A DNA stretch of 64,000 nt from positions 9,052,001-9,116,000 of the forward strand of contig JBHGNT010000007.1 in assembly GCA_043228905.1 (NCBI GenBank). Direction: 5' to 3'. This document shows, piece after piece, positions 1-9,201 of the stretch. Made by a program: the position numbers and the translations under genes. How positions within the stretch are numbered: the first letter of the stretch is position 1; each line of letters opens with the position of its first letter. The notes below the pieces were generated by a model. That model made no database searches and was not told the DNA's origin. It worked only from the letters and a program-made list of their open reading frames with translations. Origin of the DNA: Azolla caroliniana (taxonomy: Eukaryota > Polypodiophyta).

Positions 1-1
1 A

Positions 2-265
2 GTCTACGACAGCAGCCTCGACAACCAGCACCGAGCGACACAAAAGTTCGCAAGAAGGTGGTTCGGGCCTTACGTGGTACAAAGCGCCAACGACAACGGG
101 ACGTACCATCTGGCGGAACTCGACGGCACGAGAATGGCGATACCGGTAGCTGGGAAGCAGATCAAAGCGTTCAAGAAGCGTCACGACGATGAGCCGGATC
201 CGGATAACCTGGACCGGGACGACGAACGATCCGAAACCGAGGAAGGACCGACGGGCGGGGAATGA
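2..265 (+). pseudogene. Ty3/gypsy element H, pol C-terminus (cut by window edge)
   Basis: The frame is open from the window edge to the TGA at 263-265. It encodes the last part of a gypsy polyprotein: the integrase C-terminal module with RRWFGPYVV, then NGTYHLAELDG and an acidic tail. This resembles the end of the gypsy-1 pol further right but is clearly divergent from it. Upstream domains lie outside the window, so the state of the whole element is unknown. A G-rich, purine-biased stretch at about 250-267 just after the frame is a candidate polypurine tract. Confidence 0.75.
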
Positions 266-1005
266 AGGTTGGACTGGTTTTCTCCGTCCCAACTCAATTT
301 GGCGCATGCCGGTGGATGCGCGGTTAGGTGGGGGCGGATGTCGTGAAGAAAACCGTCCACAAGCGGAATCGGTGCGCCGGAGCATAGGAACTGGCTCTTC
401 ATGCACGTGCACCTTGTGTTGTACATAGGAGAGAATTAGGGACATGGGAGATCCTAGGTAGGTAGATTCGGTTGGTAGGAAGTTAATAGGAAACGGCTCC
501 TTCCTTGCCTATAAAAGGAGGGAGACGAGGAGGGGAGAGGGATCGCGAAGTAAGAGAGGCCGAAGTGCTATCGGATTGTGGGCCGAAGGCTTCTCTCTCT
601 TCCAAACTCCATAGCTTCTTCTGTACAGGTTTCGGGAGGCTCGCGCTGCTCTGAGGAATGCTCGAGTGCTTCCGATAGCACCTCCAACCTACTCCTTTCT
701 TTCTGTGCGTTTACGAACAGGCATCGGCATCTGTTCGCCGGCCTGTTCGGTTGTAACCGACTTCGTGTTCTTGTTGTTTGTCTTTGTTAATACATACATA
801 CATTCGTGTCTCTCTGTGTCGCTGTCCCACTCGCGTCTTTGTGTCGAAGGGCCGTGTCCCTGTGAATCTACGCTCGCACGTAGTGGGTCTCTTCTCCTTT
901 CTCTCTTGCTCTTCGGTACAGGACCCCCGAGGTCCCGCCTCATTCCACGCATCCGCGAGGAATACCTCGACAACGTCGGATTCAATCTGATCAGATGCTC
1001 CGGCC
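263..1005 (+). repeat. Probable 3' LTR of gypsy element H
   Basis: This non-coding stretch follows the end of the gypsy pol and contains a good TATA box (TATAAAAG at 510-517), as expected for an LTR promoter. Neither boundary was proven, because the 5' LTR lies outside the window. The left edge is set by the candidate polypurine tract. The right edge is set by the start of recognisable copia coding sequence on the other strand at about 1010. The long open frames here on both strands are not supported by any domain. Confidence 0.5.
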
Positions 1006-1009
1006 TTTG

Positions 1010-1550
1010 TGCCGTATTCCAGCATCTTCATCTTCCCCTTCTCCTTTCGCATAAATCGTCTCCTCGGTTTTAGGCACAGGAATTGCACAACCGAGTCTCC
1101 ACTACTCGCTAACTCCTCATCTGATTGGTCATTCCGACTCAGTCTCTCATTCGACCCACTTAGCCAGAATGAGATCAGACTCTCTTCTAGAGTTCCAATG
1201 TTTTCTTTATCCAGGGGATTGACCTCGCTGGCCTCATCTTCAAAATTCGGAATGGAGTCGATGGGGGCTGGAGGTGGAGGCAAGTACCATGAAGCCGACT
1301 CGTCGAATACGACATCTCGGCTGACTCAGACCTGTTTTGATCGGGGGTTATAATGCTTATAACCCTTTTGCTCGCTTGAGTAGCCAACCAAGATATAGTT
1401 ATTGGCGTTGGCATCTAATTTCCACCGCTTCTCCTTCAACACACATACATATGCTATGTTGCCGAACACCCTCAAGTGTGCCAAGTTCGGCTTCTTTCTG
1501 AAGTACAACTCATGTGGCGACACTTTTCCTCTAGTTGCAGATGTCCGAAG
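1010..1550 (-). pseudogene. Copia fragment G (integrase C-term to linker)
   Basis: On the minus strand this region encodes the segment after the copia integrase core: HLRVFGNIAYV, then ILVGYSSEQKGYKHYNP. A linker follows in another frame and resembles the linkers of copia-F and copia-B (KGKMKMLEYGT versus KGKAKMPEFKDS). At least one frameshift is needed near 1290. It is a truncated relic with no LTR. It abuts gypsy H on the left and the gypsy E gag on the right. Confidence 0.7.
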
Positions 1551-2777
1551 TTGAAGGTACAAAGCTTTGTAAGGATGTTGATAATTTCTCTCATGCCTTG
1601 GTGAATAGTCATGATCGTAATGGTTATGATTGTCCCTCCTGTACTAATCTTGACAGTCATCTTCCTGTTGGTAATCATTGTAACGATCATCTCATCAATA
1701 ATCATCCCGCCGATTCCAATCCAAGCAATAATGATCATTGTATCTTGGCCGATAATCGTCCCAGAACCGATGCGCCTGCCGATTTCTGTCATCTTGGCGG
1801 TCATCATGAGGTTGTATCTGTCTTACTGGTGCCGCGACTTTGTTTAGCATATTATATTCACACTGGTCAATCGTATGTGCCTTTGAATGACAGATCAGAA
1901 AATGTGTGCGTAATGTGCATTCCATTCTAGAATGCCCCGGATTAAGACATGTTGTGCATTAAATTGCCTATCAAAACCTTAATTCTTCCGACGTCAGTAA
2001 GGACCTTGGTAAAGATGCCATGCACATATCATTACTCGTTTGGGCTTTATCCATTATTAGTGCTTTGTCAATCACCTACTCCAATGATTGATCTTTAAAA
2101 TCGAACACGGCTAACGTCGTTTGAAGCGGCTCTCGTAGTGCCGACAAGAAGGTCTCTTTCACATCTTCCTCTAGGAGGGATCATGCTAATTGCCTCCTAA
2201 GGTTCTAAAACCAAATACTGAATTGTCGAACAGTTTCATGGGCTTCTTGATAAGCCACATAGAATTGGCTCATGAGTTCCCTTCTAGGAACTTGTCAATG
2301 AAATAACCAAATAAACTTGGTAGTTAATTGTTTAAATGTCTCAAACTCACCTGCCTCATGATGTGAGTACCAATTCGCTGATTGCCCATCAAGCGACAAT
2401 CCAAATTCTGCAATCTTTGATTTGTCGGCATCGGCCTCCGACAATCTCTGGGATACATGGTTATCTTGCCATGTCGTAAGGAAAGCACGGATATGCACCT
2501 CTGTGACGGCTTCATCATTGTGTTTGGGATAGGGATACAACATTGTATCCTCCTCAAAAACTTTGACTAAGTATCTATGGTTGGACGACTCCTCATCCGA
2601 ACTACTATCAATGGATAAATCAGGATTTTCTCTTAATTCCCCTTCAGCTTCTTCCTGAATTTGTTCGACAAACTCCGAATTATTAGAATTTTCTCCTTCT
2701 GCACGTCGGCTCTCCGATCTCATGCGTGGTCTTCTGCTTCCTGCAAGTTGGTATGTACTAAGTCGACTAGATGACAT
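1551..2777 (-). pseudogene. Gypsy element E, gag (degenerate)
   Basis: The minus-strand frame opening at 2777 encodes a gypsy gag (160 aa to the first stop at 2295) with YPYPKHNDEAVTEVH and NHVSQRLSEADADKSKIAEF. It aligns with the gag of gypsy-1 (YPYPKYRDEPDAEAH, NHVSQRLTEPEAERSKVAEF). Frames then break. A second piece at 1695-1925 matches the region just before the zinc knuckle in gypsy-1 (LNKVAAPVRQIQP versus LNRQAAPVRHIEP). Gypsy-1 is inserted only 8 nt upstream of this gag start. The element's leader and 5' LTR resume at 12590-13159. The pol part is missing, cut off at about 1550. Confidence 0.8.
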
Positions 2778-2785
2778 CCATTCTC

Positions 2786-3167
2786 TGTTGACCGGTCAGA
2801 AGAGCAAGGAGAAGGCGGAGTCGGATCGGATAATAGGAAGTAAATAATAGTATAATTATTATTCGGAGGGACGGATCCGGTACAGTTGTACCGATCCGGA
2901 TCCGGACCGATTCGGATGCCGGTTGCCTAAGCGCACCGATTGTAACCTTGCCGGATGCCTATAAAAGGATCCGATGATTTGTAAAGGCTTGACAAAAGTA
3001 ATACAAATAGAATTATTGCGTGTTTATCTGTATCTTTGTATTGTTTTACCGTCTGTGCTTAGTGCAATCATCTTATGCGTGTAACCTAGCATCCAATCCT
3101 TACCACCCCTTTGGAGAAGTGTCGGATAGACACCTGTGTTGAGGCTAGTCCGGCCAAGCAGACAACA
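2786..3167 (+). repeat. Gypsy-1 5' LTR
   Basis: It begins TGTTG and ends CAACA. It contains a TATA box TATAAAAG at 2960-2967, so transcription would start in the right half. Compared with the 3' LTR it lacks about 7 bp near position 2810 and differs at about six sites. Confidence 0.95.
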
Positions 3168-3173
3168 CTATTT

Positions 3174-3186
3174 TGGCGACCACGAT
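3174..3186 (+). promoter_or_regulatory. Gypsy-1 candidate primer binding site
   Basis: Six bases after the LTR lies TGGCGACCACGA, placed and shaped like a tRNA primer binding site (TGG start). The matching tRNA was not identified. Element E has the comparable ATTTTGGCATGCC after its own LTR. Confidence 0.5.
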
Positions 3187-3218
3187 TCCTGCAAAGTGCA
3201 GAGGACAACCGGGGATGG

Positions 3219-5504
3219 ATGTCTAGACCAAACGACGACCACATCACCGAACGAGGGAGACGATACACCTAACGAGAGCAACGACGGGAAGCCCTGCAGC
3301 AAGCCGTCAACGAGATCCGGCGGGATCGGTGATTCTCCAGAACTCTTCGGAGAGTCGCAGAAGAAGCACTGCAGTTCCGGGTTCTGCAAGTCCCCGACGA
3401 AGGCAGTAGCATAACAAGCCTGCAAGAGGCGGAAACGATACTACAGACGCTCGTTGGTGGCGACGGGGACTCGGAAGCATTCGCAACACTTGAGGCGGAG
3501 TCGGAAAGCGACGGAAGCGTTGCGTCCCGGTATAAAAGCAGCCACGACACACCAAACGACCTGGGGGAAGAGGGGTCGGAAGACTCAGTAACACCGGAGC
3601 CAGAGGAAGAAATAACCTTGGAGTTCGGTGACCGGCAATCGCCGAGGGAGGCTGACCGGATACCGACAACACCCGCGAAGGAACCGAAGGAGCAGATACC
3701 GACGACACCCGCGGAGGAACCAAAGGACCGGACACCGGCAACACCCGCAGAGGAACTGAAGGAGTGGATACCGGCACCAACCGCGGAGGAACCAAAAGCT
3801 CTCACACCAACGCCAACAGCGGACAGAGAGCGGAGAAAGCAAGAGAGTCAGTTGGACGACACGATGTCGTACCCATACCCAAAGTACCGGGATGAGCCCG
3901 ACGCGGAGGCACACGTGTACGCATTCCTCCAAACATGGGAAGCCAACCATGTCTCCCAAAGACTGACGGAGCCCGAAGCCGAACGATCCAAAGTCGCCGA
4001 ATTCGGCATGACCTTAGAAGGACCGGCGGCCCGATGGCACGCAAAGCACTTACCGGGCAGCTTTACCACATTCGATGCCTTGAAGGCCAAATTCCTCAGG
4101 CTTTTTCACAGACAAGTTGAGCAAAGGGAATTGGTTGGGCAGTTCTACACCACCCGGCAGGAAGAGAACGAGACTATGCCACAATTCATCATTCGGTTTC
4201 AGACCCTGCACAGCCAACTGACGAGAGCACCACCCGAAGACGAAGCCAAAGCAGTCTTTTTGGCCGCGCTAAAAGAGCCACTTCGAACAATGTGCGGAGT
4301 CCTTGATTTCCGCACCAGCACAATGGACCAAGTTATTGATCGGGTCTTAGAAATGGACAAGACTAGCTCCTTCTTGTCGATGGGGATGTTACACCGGGCA
4401 CTCCCGAAGGAGGAAGACCTGAGGTTCCGACAGGCCTTATAATGCACAACATGCCTAAATTCGGGCCACTCAACAGTAGACTGCACCCTGCGGACACAAT
4501 GTATGATCTACAACTCTCGAGCCCATACAACGGACTGATGCGAATATAACTTGTTAAATCGGCAGGCAGCACCGGTTCGACACATAGAACCGCGCAATCA
4601 GAACCCGGATGAGGATCGATTCCGGAGAGACGACCGCTACCAACGCGAACGCGGTAACAGATACGCTGATAGAAGACGCGATAACTATGACCGAGAGGAG
4701 AAACGCAGAGATAGCTACCCCCGGGACCGGTACGACCGAGACGAATCCCCGGAATACGAACGACGCAGAGAAGAGAGGCGACAAGGGAACCGAAATTTCC
4801 GACGGAATCAGAAGCGTGGATTTTTCCGAAGAGAGGAACGTCGGGAGGCAGCAAGGAATGACAACCCGGTATCGGTACCGGATAACCGAAAAACCGAAGA
4901 CGACCGCCGAAGTATACCCACCCTCCAAACCGGGGACAAAGGAGAAACGAGCAACAGTCACAAGGTGTACTGTTATTACTGCCGTAAGGAGGGCCATTAT
5001 AGTAACCAATGCCCAAGCAAAACCAATGACAAGCAACCGGCAGTCAACATGGTTACAGCCGAAATAACAGAAGTACAGCAGGTCACAACCCGGTCAAAGG
5101 GAAAGACCGCCGAGTGGGAAGCCCAGGAGGCAATCAGAAAACAAGCGGCGCAATGGATCAAGGAGGCCAATGAACAGAATGTGGTAGAAGTAAGAAACCA
5201 AAATATGCCAAAAGACGAAGAAATCATACAGCCAGGAGAAAACCCAACGTGGCAAGCGCTACAGGACTGTCAAATCATGCTGCCGTTAGCACGGCTACTA
5301 CAGTTGGTGCCACGGTTTACGGCAGACTTACAGGCATCCGTGAGCAAACCGAAGCCGACGCCAGCACCGACATTCTTCTCCAACCCGGAGGAAGGACCAG
5401 CGGTGGTCGATACAAGTAGCCCGGCGATCACGGCAATCGTGAAAGGAAAGGAAATTGCTGGAACGATTATTGACGGAGGCTCCGGGGTAAATGTCATCAG
5501 CTGA
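3219..5504 (+). pseudogene. gag: Gypsy-1 gag and protease region
   Basis: An ATG at 3219 opens a frame shared with pol, so gag-pol was one continuous reading frame. It is now interrupted by stops at 3270 (TAA), 3330 (TGA), 4440 (TAA), 4536 (TGA) and 5502 (TGA). It encodes an acidic N-terminus with repeated TPAEEPK-like units (about 3660-3830). Next comes the capsid-type gag domain with NHVSQRLTEPEAERSKVAEF and FLRLFHRQVEQRELVGQF, then an Arg/Asp-rich stretch. The CCHC zinc knuckle CYYCRKEGHYSNQC follows at about 4973-5014. The protease motif is at the end (TIIDGGSGVNVIS, with DGG in place of the usual DSG/DTG). The three TGA stops are explicable as CGA to TGA. Gag cannot be made as such from this copy. 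Confidence 0.9.
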
Positions 5505-8500
5505 CAGACATGCGATAACCTGGGCATCCGGGAATGGGAACCATGCCCCTTCTGGTTACGCATGGCGGATACCAGCTCAGTTCGACCAACCGGGCTTATC
5601 CGGGATTTGGAAGTAACGATCGGAGGCCACGTATTCCGGATATCGGCCGTGGTGCTGCAGCTGAATGTACAAGGCGTGTACCCCCTACTGCTAGGACGAC
5701 CATGGCTGCGAATGGTGCATATCAAGCAGAACTGGCAAAAGAACATGATCACATTCTGGCGAGGGAAAACAAAGGTACGAGTACTGACGCAACCACGGGT
5801 GATCGCCAATAAGGAAGCAACTCCATTGTATGCGGAGAGCATCAACATGTTGGAGGGATTACCGGACGAGGAAGTCGAGCAGTACCTCGAAGAACACCCA
5901 CGAATCGTCCCACTATTTGAGGTGGATATCACGGCGGCAGTAGAACCGTACATCACGACGCCGGACGAACCGAACCAAGCGGCGATCCGAGAACTGCGAC
6001 AAGCGCAGGAATCCCTAGAGAGGGAAATGACGATATCCCAGAGGGTAAAAGCATCCCAACTAGAGGAGGTGGACCTCGGCACAACAGACAAGCCCCGACC
6101 GGTAAATGTCGCAAAGGAATTGCCGAAGGAAGAAAAGAAGGCAATGGTAGCATTATTAACAGACTTCAAGGATGTGTTCGCATGGTCGTACGAAGACATG
6201 CGAGGGCTGGACCCCCAGCTCTATCAGCACCAAATTCACCTAAGTACGGACGCGAAACCAATCGCTCAACGCAGGTACCGGATGAATCCGAATTATGCGG
6301 CGAAGGTGAAGGAGGAGATTGATAAGCTCCTCCGGGTCGGATTTATCCGACCGGTCAAGCAGGCAACTTGGCTGAGTCCGGTAGTGGTGGTCCCGAAAAA
6401 GAACGGCAAAATCCGGGTATGCGTGGACTACCGCAAACTAAATGCCGCAACAGTGACCGATGCGTTTCCACTACCATTTACGGACGGGGTGTTAGATGCG
6501 GTAGCCGGCCACGAATTTTACAGCTTCCTGGATGGATTTAGCGGCTACAACCAAATACGAATGAACCCGGCCGACCAGGAGAAGACAGCGTTCGTTACGG
6601 AATGGGGAGTGTTCGTTGCGGTCGTGATGATGTTCGGACTAAAGACGGCCCCAGCGACCTTTCAAAGGATAATAATGGAAATTTTCGGGGAATATATCCC
6701 CGGTTTTATGCAGGTCTTCCTTGACGATTTCGCGGTCTACAGCCGGCACGGAGAGCATCTCGATTACCTTTGGTTGTGCTTGGAGAAGTGCCGCGAATAC
6801 CGGTTGAGTCTGAACCCGGCCAAGTGCGTCTTTGGAGTGGCAAGCGGCAACTTACTAGGGCACGTGGTGAGTAAGGAAGGAATCGCGGTAGATCCGGATA
6901 AAGTAAAGGAGATTCTCGAGGCACCAGCACCAAATAACGCAAAGGCTTTAAGCCGGTTCCTGGGCCAAATAAGGTGGCATAGTCGGATGATACGGCACCT
7001 CGCAGACTTCGCTACACCTTTGCATACCGCCGTACACAGGGTACCCTTCCTATGGGCGGAGACGGAGGAGAAAGCCTACCAAGCGTTGAAGGTTATGCTG
7101 TCGCAAGCTCCGGTGGTGCAACCGCCGGATTGGAGTAAAAGCTTTCACGTCTTTGTCGACACGTCGGATGTAGCAATCGGCAGCGTTCTGATGCAACTCA
7201 CGGAGCCGAAATGGTACCGGCCGGTGTACTACGCAAGCCGGAAACTCTCAAAAGCCGAACGGAACTACTCTACTACGGAACGCGAGGCATTAGGAATGGT
7301 GTATAGTGTCACAAAGTACAGGCACTATCTGCTCGGAAGGAAGTTTTCCTTCCATGTCGACCATTCGGCACTACTCTACCTGGTCTCGAAGGCATCCCTG
7401 ACGGGAAAAATTGCACGATGGACACTGTTGTTACAGGAATTTGAATTCGACATTTTCCACCGACCCAGGGCGCAGCATGCGGTAGCGAACTACCTAAGCA
7501 GACTCGAATCCGGAGAAGCAGGGGACGGCGTCCAGGATGAGTTCCCCGACGCCGAGTTGTTCCGGATCACGACGGAACCGGCAACGGATGCAACAGTAGC
7601 CGATGAAGACACGTGGCTAACTGAGATGCATCAGTTCCTGAGCACCGGAGTACCCCCGGAGAACATGGACCGCGATGAAAGGAAAAGGGTAGCAGTAAGA
7701 AGCAGACATTTCTGCTTGGTTGGAGACCCCCTCTATCACAAGGGGGCAGATGGCATCTGGAGACGAGCAGTGCGAAGCGATGAGAAGGATCTAATCCTCA
7801 GGGAAGCCCACTGTGGAATTGCCGGCGAGCATTATGCCGGCGACGCAACCGCTCGGAAAATATGGCAGAGCGGACTGTGGTGGCCCACCACCCTAAAAGA
7901 TGTCGTGAAGTATAGCAGAGAATGCGATTTGTGTCAACGACTAGGCCAACCCACAGAGCAGGCCCGGATGCCATACCACCCGGTCTTGCCATTGGAACCG
8001 TTTCAAAAGTGGGGTTTGGACTTTGTCGGGCCCTTCAAGCCACCGGCAATGCGAACCGGAAATCGGTATGTCATAGTGGCGACCGACTATTGCACCAAAT
8101 TGGTAGAAGCGAAGGCCTTACGGGACAACACGGCCGCGTCCACGGCAAAGTTCCTGTACGAGTGCATATGGTGCCGGTATGGATGCCCGATCGAGCTTAT
8201 AAGTGACCAAGGAGGACACTTTCTCGGGCAGGTAGTAGAAAGCCTGACGTCATTTTACGCGGTGGTACATAAAAGGAGTACTCCCTACTACCCTCAAGCC
8301 AATGGACTCGCGGAATCGACGAACAAAACTCTGCAAAACATCCTACGAAAAACCGTCAACGAGAACCGGACCGACTGGGATACGAAATTGCAGAGCGCGC
8401 AATGGGCGTACCGAACAACGTACAAAACCAACATCCGGACAACCCCGTTCCGACTAGCATTCGGTTTAGAAGCGGTCATGCCGGTAGAGTTCCAGATCCC

Positions 8501-9152
8501 CAGCTTACGGATCCAGGTAAAGGAGCGCTTAAGTGAGAAGGAGTCCGAACGAATCCGGCTGGCGACGTTGTTGGAATTAGAAGAAAACCGAATAGCCAAC
8601 TTACTACAACTCGAACTGGAGCAAAGGAGGAGAAAAGCTTTCGTGGACCGACACCGGCGTGGCAACGAAAAGGAGTTTGAAGTCGGGAAACCGGTGCTAC
8701 TGTTCCAGACACGGATGGGGAACATGCCGGGAAAGTTGCGGTTTCGGTGGACCGGACCGTTCTGGATCACCAAGGAGTACAATGGGTCGTATCAGCTCGG
8801 CACGTTGTCTGGAGAAGTCATCGGTAAATGGGCAAATGGGTTTCGGCTAAAGCCGTATAAGGGAAATATGCCAGCCAACCCGTTCAAGCAAAACCCGGAA
8901 ATCTGGCACGATGAGGAACCGACACCGACAGACGCTGCCGAAGATATCCGGACCGAGGAAGAACCGACACCGACAGACGCTGCTGCAGATATCCGGACCG
9001 AGGAAGAACCTACACCGACAGACGCTGCTGCAAATATCCGGACCGAGGAAGAACCGACACCGATACTGACAAAGACTATCCCAAAAAACCGACAAAAGGA
9101 TCCGGTATCAGCGCGAACCGACCCGAATAAATCGGGGGGGACCAGAAAATGA
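5505..9152 (+). CDS. pol: Gypsy-1 pol: RT, RNase H, integrase
   Basis: This is open from the stop at 5502 to the TGA at 9150-9152. The first internal ATG is at 5562 (1196 aa from there). Order: the rest of the aspartic protease (YPLLLGRPWLR), then reverse transcriptase with WLSPVVVVPKKNGKIRVCVD and catalytic FLDDF near residue 387. RNase H follows (FHVFVDTSDVAIGSVLMQ, near 527). The integrase has an HHCC zinc finger near 750 and a DDE core: D in GLDFVGPF, D in ISDQGGHF, E in NGLAESTNKT. The GPF/Y-type C-terminus is FRWTGPFWITKEY. The tail has three and a third 15-residue repeats (EEPTPTDAAEDIRTE type). All catalytic residues are present, but the upstream stops mean the protein would not be made as a gag-pol fusion. 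The stop overlaps the start of the next ORF. Confidence 0.93.
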   Translation, partial: QTCDNLGIREWEPCPFWLRMADTSSVRPTGLIRDLEVTIGGHVFRISAVVLQLNVQGVYPLLLGRPWLRMVHIKQNWQKNMITFWRGKTKVRVLTQPRVIANKEATPLYAESINMLEGLPDEEVEQYLEEHPRIVPLFEVDITAAVEPYITTPDEPNQAAIRELRQAQESLEREMTISQRVKASQLEEVDLGTTDKPRPVNVAKELPKEEKKAMVALLTDFKDVFAWSYEDMRGLDPQLYQHQIHLSTDAKPIAQRRYRMNPNYAAKVKEEIDKLLRVGFIRPVKQATWLSPVVVVPKKNGKIRVCVDYRKLNAATVTDAFPLPFTDGVLDAVAGHEFYSFLDGFSGYNQIRMNPADQEKTAFVTEWGVFVAVVMMFGLKTAPATFQRIIMEIFGEYIPGFMQVFLDDFAVYSRHGEHLDYLWLCLEKCREYRLSLNPAKCVFGVASGNLLGHVVSKEGIAVDPDKVKEILEAPAPNNAKALSRFLGQIRWHSRMIRHLADFATPLHTAVHRVPFLWAETEEKAYQALKVMLSQAPVVQPPDWSKSFHVFVDTSDVAIGSVLMQLTEPKWYRPVYYASRKLSKAERNYSTTEREALGMVYSVTKYRHYLLGRKFSFHVDHSALLYLVSKASLTGKIARWTLLLQEFEFDIFHRPRAQHAVANYLSRLESGEAGDGVQDEFPDAELFRITTEPATDATVADEDTWLTEMHQFLSTGVPPENMDRDERKRVAVRSRHFCLVGDPLYHKGADGIWRRAVRSDEKDLILREAHCGIAGEHYAGDATARKIWQSGLWWPTTLKDVVKYSRECDLCQRLGQPTEQARMPYHPVLPLEPFQKWGLDFVGPFKPPAMRTGNRYVIVATDYCTKLVEAKALRDNTAASTAKFLYECIWCRYGCPIELISDQGGHFLGQVVESLTSFYAVVHKRSTPYYPQANGLAESTNKTLQNILRKTVNENRTDWDTKLQSAQWAYRTTYKTNIRTTPFRLAFGLEAVMPVEFQIPSLRIQVKERLSEKESERIRLATLLELEENRIANLLQLELEQRRRKAFVDRHRRGNEKEFEVGKPVLLFQTRMGNMPGKLRFRWTGPFWITKEYNGSYQLGTLSGEVIGKWANGFRLKPYKGNMPANPFKQNPEIWHDEEPTPTDAAEDIRTEEEPTPTDAAADIRTEEEPTPTDAAANIRTEEEPTPILTKTIPKNRQKDPVSARTDPNKSGGTRK
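8913..9063 (+). repeat. 45-bp tandem repeat at the pol 3' end
   Basis: Three full copies and one partial copy of a 45-bp in-frame unit (8913-8957, 8958-9002, 9003-9047, 9048-9063) encode the acidic, Pro/Thr-rich repeat EEPTPTDAA(E/A)(D/N)IRTE. Copies are nearly identical, so the array is young. Its length keeps the frame. Confidence 0.9.
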
Positions 9153-9170
9153 CGTGGTCCAAACAAACAG

Positions 9171-9201
<31 letters not shown>

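Noticed and set aside
711-1283. A 190-codon minus-strand open frame
   Set aside because: Only its first half (to about 1010) resembles copia linker sequence. The remainder runs through the gypsy H LTR and has no domain.
4551-5036. Open minus-strand frames of up to 217 codons opposite gag (4363-5036)
   Set aside because: Explained by the Arg/Asp-rich codons of gag on the other strand.
5270-6199. A 309-codon minus-strand open frame opposite gypsy-1 pol
   Set aside because: It is the shadow of the real plus-strand protease and RT frame. Composition is Ser-rich without domains.
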